Of a stretch of DNA of 64,000 nucleotides, positions 37,430-45,059 are shown piece after piece (within the stretch, counting starts at the first letter, position 1; the number at the start of each line of letters is the position of its first letter). Under the pieces are notes generated by a model that searched no databases, was not told the DNA's origin, and saw only the letters and a list, made by a program, of their open reading frames with translations. The stretch lies in assembly GCF_021869535.1 (NCBI RefSeq), contig NW_026262582.1, forward strand, positions 56,680,851 through 56,744,850, in the 5' to 3' direction. Position numbers and translations under genes: made by a program. This DNA comes from Mytilus californianus (Eukaryota > Mollusca > Bivalvia > Mytilida > Mytilidae).

Positions 37430-37832
37430 AATCAGAATTCACAGCATAATTCTCCCCCTGTCGAATAAGGAATTGGAGAGAGCCGTCACAGCCCTAGGAA
37501 TCCCAAGTTTCAGAGGGGTGTTCATGCGACATACCCTACCACCCAGCCCGCACCGCATCGAATATGGAATCTTGAATCACGATAGCTGGGAGGGTTCTGG
37601 AACGCATTGGACTTGCAGGTATAAACGTGGGCCGGTAAAGTATTACTTTGACTCCTATGGATTGTCACCGCCTGACGAGATGGTGAACTACTTGCAGCCT
37701 AAAATTCTATATAGCACCGATGAATTACAGTAGCAAGGCTCGGTGGTGTGTGGCCACTTTTACCTATTCGTGTTGAAAATGTTGGCGACTGGAAAATCGC
37801 TGGAAGATACAATCTTCTCACTCTATAAATAA
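37422..37832 (+). pseudogene. Adenain-like cysteine protease with one internal stop
   Basis: It resembles the Ulp1/adenovirus-type protease that matures virion proteins in Polintons. The His region is GTHWTC (near residue 60), followed by YYFDSYG. After an in-frame TAG at 37731-37733 the same frame continues with VVCGHFYLF, supplying the Cys-Gly-His of the active site, and ends SLYK then TAA. Total length would be about 136 residues, short for the family's usual ~150-200. The ATG overlaps the end of polB. The stop at 37830-37832 abuts the ATG of the next gene inside a TATAAATAAATG junction. Confidence 0.85.
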
Positions 37833-38312
37833 ATGGATAAGTTTGGATCCCATGCAAGAAAGCGTGCATCCCTTCGGCGAATGCTACAGGATTTGGATAT
37901 GAACGACAATCGCATTTCTAGCCTAGGACATCCCAAGGACAGCTCGGATGCTGTGACAAAACGGTGGGTAACCCAAGAGTTGAAAGATTGTATGAAAGAT
38001 ATTGATAAATTAGATTCTGAGTGTAAACAGATGCAGATGACCATCAAGCGAATGCAAAAGGAGTATGACTCATCAATCGGAGAACTCACAAAAAAGGGGG
38101 TGATGACTCTAAAAGATAGTTTAGTCGATAAGTCAAAATGCGCCTTAACCAACGGTGGAAAGATAAACGCTGAGCTGGATATGCAAAAGTTTCACGTGCT
38201 GAATCTCCCACTCCTTGAAATTGACAATGAACCTATCACCAAAGCCCTTTACGATCGTCTACAGTCGGATTTGGATGCATTGAGGGTTTTTGTCGAATTG
38301 AAGCATGCTTAG
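37833..38312 (+). CDS. Fibre-like coiled-coil protein (159 aa)
   Basis: The intact ORF starts in the TATAAATAAATG junction. Near residues 20-50 it reads DMNDNRISSLGHPKDSSDAV then TKRWV, a pattern like the N-x-I-x-x-L-x-x-P...DA-x-x-K-x-x-V motif common in phage and virus fibre or tail-spike shafts. A weaker second version occurs near residues 110-130 (ELDMQKFHVLNLP). Between them is a long charged heptad-rich segment likely to form a coiled coil. I infer a trimeric fibre or spike role. Its 3' end overlaps the antisense integrase fragment. Confidence 0.6.
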   Translation: MDKFGSHARKRASLRRMLQDLDMNDNRISSLGHPKDSSDAVTKRWVTQELKDCMKDIDKLDSECKQMQMTIKRMQKEYDSSIGELTKKGVMTLKDSLVDKSKCALTNGGKINAELDMQKFHVLNLPLLEIDNEPITKALYDRLQSDLDALRVFVELKHA

Positions 38313-38700
38313 TTTTCCAAATCTTTCCAGTCTCTTCGTTCTCGGTGGAGTAGAGCTCAATACCATGCTTTTGAAGCAGCTGCTTTACATCCTTGTTGTA
38401 AAACTCAGTGCCTTTGTCTGTCTAAAGCTTCTTGGACACACGCTCCTTGAACACCGCTTGAAAGGCATCCCGCACCGTCACCCCCTTCTTGTTTTTGAGT
38501 GGTATCAACCAGCCATATTTGGAGAAGACATCGATAATGCTCAGGATGAATTTATTTCCCTTGTTGTCCCTAGAAAAGGCACCCATATCAACAAGGTCGG
38601 CCGCCCAGGTCTCATCCACACCACCCACTACCACACGGCGTTTTTGAAACTTACGTCGAACAGGTTTGTGCAACTCCTCAGCTAAATCATCGGTCCAGCA
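38298..38700 (-). pseudogene. Polinton retroviral-type integrase fragment
   Basis: On the minus strand, ELHKPVRRKFQKRRV leads into WAADLVDM (first Asp) and FILSIIDVFSKYGW. A TAG occurs near 38421, followed in the same frame by TDKGTEF (second Asp) and HGIELYSTENEE. The reading then loses similarity, so the region with the catalytic Glu and the C-terminal chromodomain-like part is missing, as is the N-terminal zinc-binding domain. It abuts the PLA2-like ORF; the two are joined across an eight-base A/T homopolymer with a frame change. As it stands it could not support integration. Confidence 0.85.
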
Positions 38701-39011
38701 AACTTTTTTTTAACACCCAGACCAAATCGAGCTTTGGTGCCGATGATGGGTCCGACGATGCTGCGGTCCATGCGTTCGCGTGTGGTAGGGTTGGGAATGG
38801 TGTTAAGCGAGGCTAGCATAGCTTTGTCACAGATGGAGTTGCGTGCGGCTGTATCCTTGTGCTGGGCATAACAGAGATCGTGGTGATATGCAGCCTGGTC
38901 CACTCGATTAATGGGTTTGGACCAAGCCCTCGGGGTGCCATCGGGGAGTAGGCGCTTGCTAAGTTTAGTCCCTGGTCCGGTGAAGTTGTGTCCGGGCAGA
39001 TGCATTTCCAT
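38682..39011 (-). CDS. Phospholipase A2-like protein (109 aa)
   Basis: The intact minus-strand ORF contains a glycine-rich Ca-binding-type loop (NFTGPGT) and the His-Asp dyad signature AAYHHDLCY, followed by further conserved-looking Asp and Cys positions. This is the PLA2-like layout found in parvovirus capsid proteins and in some Polintons and adintoviruses, where it is thought to help cross endosomal membranes. The ending KKKFAGPMI probably reflects a frame slip in the A-run where the ORF meets the integrase fragment; the original C-terminus may differ. Confidence 0.75.
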   Translation of the reverse strand: MEMHLPGHNFTGPGTKLSKRLLPDGTPRAWSKPINRVDQAAYHHDLCYAQHKDTAARNSICDKAMLASLNTIPNPTTRERMDRSIVGPIIGTKARFGLGVKKKFAGPMI

Positions 39012-39029
39012 GGGTAATCGGTTGATTAG

Positions 39030-39130
39030 TTAGTTCATGAACCCTGTACCGGTTGTAGCAACAAATTGAGACTTCTTGGCACCGCACGCCTTGCAGTTGC
39101 CAAACTACGACATTTCACGCAGAAGATCAT
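39030..39130 (-). pseudogene. Small zinc-ribbon protein relic
   Basis: From ATG 39130 the minus strand reads MIFCVKCR. In a second frame it continues with NCKACGAKKSQFV and ends GFMN then TAA. The two CxxC knuckles imply a zinc ribbon split by a frame change, with part of the linker apparently lost. Very small CxxC-CxxC proteins occur at this position in related elements, as I recall. It is too short for standard ORF calling. Confidence 0.5.
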
Positions 39131-39149
39131 CGTTATTTTATTTAAATAA

Positions 39150-39911
39150 ATGAACGTCGAAGACATTTCCTACAGTGCCAACGCCCCCAAGAGGAGCAAT
39201 CACTACCTCCTTCCGCAGCGGTCGATCAGAGGGTTGATCATTGGGAAGTCGGACTGTGGTAAAACAACGCTGTTGAACAACCTACTCCTGCGCGATGGAT
39301 GGCTCGACTACGATCGATTGTACATATTCGGAAAATCACTTCACCAACCCATCTACCAGCTGTTGCAGCAAGCGCTGGGAAAAGGCTTTCCTAAGGAAGA
39401 TATTCGAGACCTCCTACAGTGCAAGAGCAAGTCACCCTACTCGTTGATCGATGTGGTCAACGCCTTACCACTACCACGACACCCGAGTGGTATCGACACT
39501 TTTTTCTTCGAGCAAGGGAGTGATGTACCAGACCCCCGGGAACTCGATCCCATCCGCAAGAACCTCATTGTGTTCGACGACTTGATGCTGAGCAAACAGA
39601 ACACATGTGAACACTACTACGTGCGCGGTCGCCACAACAACGTCGATTGTTTCTACCCGTGTCAGAACTACTTCAAACTACCCCGACAATCGTTCCGAGA
39701 GAATGCCAACTTCCTCTGCCTCTTCTAGCAGGACGCTAAGAATCTCGACCACACCCGACGCGATCACTGCAACGATCTCACCAAGGAACAGTTCGACGCT
39801 CTGTGTAAGCATTGCTGGTCCCAACCCTATGGATTTGTAACCATCGATCTCACAAGCCCCAAGTCAGCAGGGAAATACCGATGCAAATTAGATGAGTTCT
39901 ATGAGGTATAG
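39150..39911 (+). pseudogene. A32-like (FtsK/HerA) genome-packaging ATPase with one stop
   Basis: It powers packaging of the genome into capsids in Polintons and related viruses. Walker A is GKSDCGKTTLL near residue 31 and Walker B is LIVFDDLML near residue 138. An in-frame TAG at 39726-39728 is followed by 60 further codons of good sequence (QDAKNLDH...), ending at 39911. The start codon lies in a variant junction TTTAAATAAATG at 39141. About 252 residues in total, normal for the family. The TAG is a single-base change from a Lys or Gln codon. Confidence 0.9.
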
Positions 39912-39919
39912 AATAAAGA

Positions 39920-40352
39920 ATGAATCAGTTCGAAGATTTTTTCCTGGAACTGGAGAATGAAGAATATCTGGACACAGAGGAACCCCAACCCTGCAAGTTC
40001 GAATGGCCCTGCAAATGTAAATTTGAGTGGAACCCAGTAGATATGATAAGTATGTGTTGGAAATGCGGTCGCACGATCACCCGCCCGATGTATTGCGGTG
40101 GAAGTTATTTCGACGCATGGAACTCTGGCCGTCAGTATGGTAAGGTGGAGCGCTTTCCTCAACCCCAATGCCCTACCAAGACGATTCGAGGCCACCAGTG
40201 CACACACCCATGCCGCCCTGGGAAAGACCTATGCCGCAGACACTTTATTCTTGCAAAGAAAAAGGGGGGCCGCAGCGGATACGGACGATACCTCTAGCGA
40301 TTGGGAAAGGCGTCTGAACCTTCCCCCAGGCGCTTGGGAGCGTTTCACCTAA
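39920..40352 (+). CDS. Cys-rich zinc-motif protein, paralogue of the left-terminal protein
   Basis: ATG 39920 gives MNQFEDFFLELENEE, matching MDQYEKFFLEMEEME of the 302-aa protein. It then has CWKCGR (against CQHCG) and a cluster IRGHQCTHPCRPGKDLCRRH against KKGQFCKSKPGKDRLCWRH. This is an internal duplication within the element, with the SAP-like half missing. The first frame stops at 40297. A neighbouring frame after an AAAAAGGGGGG run reads SSDWERRLNLPPGAWERF to 40352, so a one-base slip may have truncated the protein. A role in binding DNA or another virion component is possible but unproven. Confidence 0.6.
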
Positions 40353-40441
40353 CGCTTAAGGGTGTTCACACCAACGCTAAGGGGCGTTCACACCAACGCT
40401 TAGGGGCGTTCATACCAACGCTTAGGGGCGTTCAACAGCGT
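40348..40441. repeat. Tandem ~25-bp hairpin repeats between two Polinton genes
   Basis: AACGCTTAGGGGCGTTC recurs four to five times, spaced by ACACC or ATACC. Each unit is itself an imperfect inverted repeat (AACGC...GCGTT) able to form a short stem with an AGGGG-type loop. It fills the gap between the zinc-motif gene and the TATAAATAAATG junction of the next gene. It may act as a termination, mRNA-processing or protein-binding element. Confidence 0.85.
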
Positions 40442-40457
40442 TCGATCCTATAAATAA

Positions 40458-41297
40458 ATGACGTTTATCAAGATTACCGACCCTAAGCAGCGTGAGGCAC
40501 TTGCCAGGGAGTTGCATGAAACTAAGCGGAGCATTCAAGCCAGCAACATGCAACACCGCCTTGACAAGATTGGACTCAGCCGAGACCTTTCCAAGGTGTT
40601 CAAGCCTGTGGTTGATGCTCAGCGGGAAGCAGCTTCAAAAATCACCAAAACGATCGGAGACCTTCCTGTAGCAGTGCCAGCCCCCCCTCCTCCACCGCCC
40701 GAGTTTGCCGATCCACTACCCATCGCACCACCTACAGACACCGTCCTCGGACCCCGAGCACAGCAGTATGTACAGCTCAGTATGACTACTTTCGCCGACC
40801 ACACCTTTGGATTGCGATCTGCAAACGATGGTATCTTCATCGGAAGCTCACCAGTTACTTTTGACGGTGATGATATTTTCGTAGATGGTGTGAGGTACAA
40901 AGGAACCCTTGGCCTCTGGGAACTCATGGTGAAAAAGAATCCAGAAACGTTCGAGCCTGAAGACCTAGAGGACTTTGCACAAATCCTGAAAAGTTCCGGT
41001 GCCATGTATCAAAGCAATTCCACCCTCTCGAGAACCCCGAAGGCAAATAAGGGTTACAAGTGGAAGGAAATCGTGTCCCACATCTACAAGAAGGATAAAT
41101 TTGGTAGTGGGCTGCATACCGTGTTTCTTCCTTCCAACTTCAAGCAGCTCCTCGATCGCTTGGAACTGTGTGCCGCAGCATACCGAGCAGGAAATAATGG
41201 TGTGAGCAACGAAATTGTGTCGATTATCGATGCTATGAAAAAGGGTAGACATATCAGCATCGATGAATATAAGGCGCTTCATCGTAGCATCCTATAA
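40458..41297 (+). CDS. Conserved Polinton protein of unknown function (279 aa)
   Basis: The intact ORF starts inside a TATAAATAAATG junction and ends with its stop inside the next. The N-terminal 65 residues are charged and helical (possible coiled coil), followed by a Pro-rich linker with seven consecutive prolines. A compact C-terminal domain contains DHTFGLRSANDGIFIG, a repeated acidic strand pair (FDGDDIFVDGVRYKGTLGLW), KGYKWKEI and a Gly-rich block. I recognise this domain pattern from Polinton-like loci in invertebrates, but no biochemical role is known to me. Position beside structural genes suggests a virion or assembly function. Confidence 0.7.
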   Translation: MTFIKITDPKQREALARELHETKRSIQASNMQHRLDKIGLSRDLSKVFKPVVDAQREAASKITKTIGDLPVAVPAPPPPPPEFADPLPIAPPTDTVLGPRAQQYVQLSMTTFADHTFGLRSANDGIFIGSSPVTFDGDDIFVDGVRYKGTLGLWELMVKKNPETFEPEDLEDFAQILKSSGAMYQSNSTLSRTPKANKGYKWKEIVSHIYKKDKFGSGLHTVFLPSNFKQLLDRLELCAAAYRAGNNGVSNEIVSIIDAMKKGRHISIDEYKALHRSIL

Positions 41298-41301
41298 ATA
41301 A

Positions 41302-41649
41302 ATGTTGCAAATCAAGAAAGGTTACGCTCGAAAGTACGCCTACGGTGGTAAAGGACTGTTTGACACAATCGCCAGTTTGGCTGGACGCATGTTTACTTCC
41401 TCTGCCGCCAAAACCCTAGGAAGTAAGGCCGTGAGTGCTGCCGACCAATGCAGCCTTGAAAGGTGTTGAAAAAGGAGCCTCCAAAGCCGTCGACCATGTG
41501 GTTGATAAAGTGACCCTCCCCAGAAAACGCAGTAAACCCCTCGACAGCCTAGTGTTCAACACAAGAAGTCAGAGCAAGTTCGGTTAAACAATCTAATCTC
41601 AGGCTCTGGTATCAAAACCATCCACGACTTCGTCCAACGCTATAAATAA
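41302..41649 (+). pseudogene. Small basic core-like protein, frameshifted
   Basis: It begins MLQIKKGYARKYAYGGKG, then an Ala/Ser-rich helix. After a frame change near 41450 the reading continues ALKGVEKGASKAVDHV, then LPRKRSKP and FNTRSQSKFG. A second frame change near 41585 leads to SGSGIKTIHDFVQRYK and TAA at 41647-41649. The Gly-Lys-rich start, amphipathic Ala helix and basic patch resemble small core or pX-like proteins of adenovirus-related elements, so a genome-condensing or membrane-active minor virion role is plausible. No single ORF exceeds 60 codons. Confidence 0.5.
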
Positions 41650-41656
41650 ATACATT

Positions 41657-42944
41657 ATGTCTGACATCCTTACAATCACCGAAGGGTTCACCTTCGACGA
41701 AAGTCTCCAGGAATATCAGGTTCGAGAATACGAACCACAAGCCAGTGTCCAGCTGAACAATGCCGGTGCTGAAATCCGAATCAACATCGAAACCCAGGAT
41801 TTGTTCCTACACCCCGCCGAGAGTCATCTCGTGGTGGAAGGTCGACTTCTCAAGAATGATGACACAGCATATGCCGATGGCGATCTTGTGTCGCTCACCC
41901 ATAATGGTATCATGTATCTCTTCAAGAGCATCAGTTACAGACTTTCCGGTCAGCAGATCGAACATATTAACGACCCCGGCATCGCCACCACTATGCTGGG
42001 AATGTTAACCTACCCCAACGACTTCTCCAAATCGCAGGGTCTCAACCAACTGTGGTATAAGGATTCTTCCACCGATGCTGAGGCTGAGAACACTGGATTT
42101 GCAGCCCGTCATGGATACATTATCACCAAGCCCACCAACAAAGGATCGTTTTCGTTTGCCATCCCCCTAAAACATATTTTTTGATTCGCAGATGATTTCA
42201 ACAAAATAGTGTACGGGTTCAGGCACGAACTCTCACTCGTTCGCGATTCAAATGCTAATGCCATTTTGAGAGCAGCTGCCGTCAACGATCCGGCAAAGAT
42301 CGTCCTGAGTAAACAATCGTGGTTCGTCCCTCACGTCACCCCCCTCAGACGAAAATAAGATGCAACTGTACAAAACCATCCAGAGTAAATCCAAGATCCA
42401 CTGTGGATTTCGCATGAGACAGTGCGATTCCATAGCCGTTCCCCAAGCCTCACAGTTTAACTGGTGCCTAGCTGCCAAGAGTGGCCGCGAAAAGCCTAGA
42501 TATATCATCATTGCCTTCCAAACCAACAGAAGTGGTGACCAAACCCATAATGCTTCCGTGTTCGATCACTGTCGATTGCGAAATATCCATGTCACCCTCA
42601 ACGCTGAACGTTATCCGGCAGTCGACTATAATGCAGCTTTTAACGAAAATAGAATCGCCAGAGTTTTCAAAGAGGCCTCCGACTTCAGAAAGAAATTCCA
42701 CAACATGGACATTCTCCTCAGTAATGGTGGTATCAATCCCTCCGATTTCATTGACTTGTACCCCTTGTTTGTAATCGATGTGAGTCATCAGTCTGAACAT
42801 CTCAAAGAATCTACGGTAGACATTCAGATCCGAGCCGAATTCGCCCGCAATGTTCCAGCCAACACCGAAGAGTTTGCACTTGTCATTTCCGACAGAATCC
42901 TACGGTTTGAATCCGATGGTCTGAAGATGAACGTCGTGTACTAA
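41657..42944 (+). pseudogene. Major capsid protein candidate (jelly-roll type), two breaks
   Basis: About 428 residues in all. The first ORF (41657-42184) reads YEPQASVQLNNAGAEIRI, LFLHPAESHLVVEG and NDPGIATTMLGMLTYP, a beta-rich sequence. TGA at 42182-42184 is followed in frame by similar sequence to about 42355. After a frame change, the ORF at 42360-42944 gives RQCDSIAVPQASQFNW, RYIIIAFQTN, DLYPLFVIDVSHQSE and ends GLKMNVVY. The length, beta content and place next to the penton candidate fit a double jelly-roll capsid protein. I recognise the family from invertebrate Polinton-like loci; the fold assignment is inference. Confidence 0.65.
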
Positions 42945-42952
42945 AAAGTAAA

Positions 42953-43102
42953 ATGGATAAAATTCACCTACAACTCCTCTTTGCCAGTCGCCCCGCCGAA
43001 GTCTATGCAATCGTGCTGAAGGCTGGTAGACAACTCAAGGAGCAGTATGATGGTATCGAAGAGTGGAATCAAAAATATGTGACAATGGTCTACCATAAAT
43101 AA
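42953..43102 (+). CDS. 49-aa small Polinton ORF
   Basis: It runs from ATG 42953 to TAA 43100-43102, directly in front of the next ATG at 43103 in a CATAAATAAATG junction. It starts MDKIHLQLLFASRP and ends with a charged stretch. It has no recognised domain. The tight fit between capsid stop (9 bp upstream) and the next start, and the junction signal at its end, argue that it is a real gene. Confidence 0.5.
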   Translation: MDKIHLQLLFASRPAEVYAIVLKAGRQLKEQYDGIEEWNQKYVTMVYHK

Positions 43103-43853
43103 ATGGACAACATATTATTGCAGCAAATTGTCAATAACATCGACCCAAAGCATGGGTTTTCCTTCATCGTCTCTGGAAACAATAGCCAAATCCTTACCCG
43201 GTTCAACCACCCACTGCAACTCAAGGAATCCAAGGCCTACAAGATGGCATTAGTAAACCTGGAAACCTACTACTCCATCCAAAACATTCACGCTATTCTC
43301 AAGATGAAGGTGTTACCTGGTTTCCCATTGTGTTAAGCACTGGCTCGTACGGTATAGAGGAAATTAACAATGAGGTCCAGCGACAGATTCGTCTCAACCA
43401 GCACAAAACTAAGATCATCATCGATGCCAACCGCTCGACGCTGAGAGACCCCTGACCCTAGCCAGACGCTTTCAAGAAGACTTTGATGTTGAAAACAGCC
43501 TTAGCACCGTGTTGGGGTTTGAGCGACGACTCTACACTTTTGATAGGGCTTCAAATGGTTACACTGAGGGTGAACACATTGTGAATATCATCAGCATTAA
43601 CAGCATTCTGGTAAATAGTGATATCATCCATGGGAGTTATGTGAACGGTACCCAGCAGTCTACCATCTACAGCTTCTTTCCCGTAGTCGATCCTTGTATG
43701 AAGGTCATTCAAACCCCCAAAAATCTAGTATACTTGCCGGTGACCTTGCGAACCATCAATCGCATGCAAACGTATCTCACCGATCCAGACGGTAGGTCCA
43801 TCGATTTCAGGGGTTCACATCTCACCATCCGCTTTCATCTTCGTGAGGTATAA
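43103..43853 (+). pseudogene. Penton (minor capsid, jelly-roll) candidate, frameshifted
   Basis: The first ORF (43103-43336) reads IDPKHGFSFIVSGNNSQI and KMALVNLETYYSIQNI. Frames break near 43310 and 43460, with a stop between. The ORF at 43509-43853 continues INSILVNSDIIHGSYVNG, IYSFFPVVDPCMK, NLVYLPVTLRTI and ends LTIRFHLREV. Total about 250 residues. The beta-strand-rich sequence with RFHLR-type ending belongs, in my recollection, to a family common in invertebrate Polinton-like loci and is best explained as the penton protein. It ends at a TATAAATAAA junction at 43849. Confidence 0.6.
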
Positions 43854-43872
43854 ATAAAAACCTGATCACGAA

Positions 43873-44435
43873 CATGGTTTGAACTTGACAAAAGGTCAAG
43901 CTGATAAACTTCAGCGGGCGGCTAAGAAAGGTTGTCCGGTCTCCATTCGTTTGTCCCATACAAACCTGCAAGGCGAACACAAGATGTTGCTCATCACCCG
44001 CCAGGTTCAAAAGATCGCCAAGCTCCTACAGATGGGTACTGGTGGTATGGTCCTAGAGTTGAGTGCGACCCAATTGAAGGAAAACATGCAGAAGGTGGGT
44101 GGCTTCCAACCATGCTGGCGGGGCTTGCAATGAGGGCACTCCCCATGTTAGCAAAAACCATTCTACCCGCCTTGGGTGTTGGAGCCTTGAGTAGTCTTGG
44201 TGGTGTAGCCGTCAACAATGCCTTAGGGTCTGGATTGTACCTGAATCGTGGTGGATGCGTTTGCACAGTGAAACCTAGTGGCAACGGTCTCTACTTCAAA
44301 CCCTCAAACGCCCGGATCACATATGGTGATGGACTCTACATGAAGTGTGGTTAGCAATTCCACGAGGGAGCCGGTCTGATCTTAGGTGCTAACAGCCCCT
44401 TCAAAAACATTCCCCTCCTCGGTATGCTCCTATAA
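43873..44435 (+). pseudogene. Gly-rich hydrophobic minor virion protein, broken
   Basis: The frame from 43879 begins LTKGQADKLQRAAKKGCPVS and continues to LKENMQKVGGF. After a frame change near 44095 it reads MLAKTILPALGVGALSSLGG, a hydrophobic stretch, then GSGLYLNRGG and GDGLYMKCG. A TAG at 44352-44354 is followed in frame by GAGLILGANSPFKNIPLLGM and the stop at 44433-44435. An N-terminal helix, hydrophobic centre and repeated G-x-GLY motifs suggest a membrane-active minor capsid protein comparable in role to adenovirus pVI; that analogy is inference. Confidence 0.55.
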
Positions 44436-44443
44436 ATAAATGG

Positions 44444-44686
44444 ATGAAGTTGACTCTGGAAAGCAATCCTACAGAGACAAAAATCGACTCAACCAAAAAA
44501 GAATTGGAGTCTGAAATCCTCAAATATTCCCAAACATTGAAAACCTATAACAGATTGGGTAAGGTTGTTTCCATTGCATTAGCAACCTGTTCACTAACGA
44601 ATGTCATTTATACAGCTGGCGCACTTGGTACGGCTGCAACTGGAATAGGAGCTGTCGCGTGCATTCCTTTGGGTTCATTAGCCTTT
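44444..44686 (+). pseudogene. 5' half of a Polinton gene split by the nested transposon
   Basis: After a TATAAATAAATG junction (44431-44442) the frame from ATG 44444 encodes a helical charged N-terminus (KELESEILKYSQTLKTYNRL) and a hydrophobic Ala/Gly/Thr stretch suggesting one or two membrane segments. The first ATG of the junction, 44440, is in another frame. Similarity to the element stops at the transposon terminus at 44687; the 3' half resumes at 49159. The intact gene would have encoded roughly 170 residues, a membrane or minor virion protein of unknown function. Confidence 0.55.
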
Positions 44687-45059
44687 CCCAGCAAACACAA
44701 AAACATCTTTAAAATGTTTTTAAAATGTTGTGTCTAATGTCATGAAAATATCACAAAAAAACGTGAGAAAAACATTAAATGTATGGTAGAATATATATCG
44801 CTAAAACGTTTTCTAATATATTTTCTTAAATATTTGCATAATATAATTAAAATGTTGTAAAGAAATATCATGATAATGTGAAAAACAATGGCGTATAAAA
44901 CATTTTGATAATCTTTTAAAAAATATTTTCTAGAAATATTTTCTGAACGTTTGAAAAACATCATGAACATCAAATAATGTTATAAAAATGTTTTTTGGAT
45001 GTTTTCTTGCAAGTGAGACTGTGCCTAAAAAATGTTTTCAAAATGTTTTAAGAAGATGT

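Larger units (their letters stand above)
37824..44442 (+). promoter_or_regulatory. Recurrent gene-junction signal TATAAATAAATG
   Basis: Exact or near-exact copies: 37824-37835, 40449-40460, 41293-41304 and 44431-44442 (exact); 41641-41652 (ends ATA, ATG five bases on); 39141-39152 (TTTAAATAAATG); 43094-43105 (CATAAATAAATG); 43849-43860 (ends AAA). Looser forms are at 37413-37424 and 39907-39922. The string contains a TATA-like box, the AATAAA polyadenylation hexamer, the TAA stop of the upstream gene in several cases, and the ATG of the next gene. The span given covers the set; the individual sites are 12 bp. Confidence 0.85.

Noticed and set aside
34601-42184. Possible UGA recoding (Trp) in the Polinton, since two polB TGA codons sit where Trp would fit
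   Set aside because: TAG stops and many frame changes occur in the same element, so simple decay explains all of them; normal TGA-free frames also use TGG.
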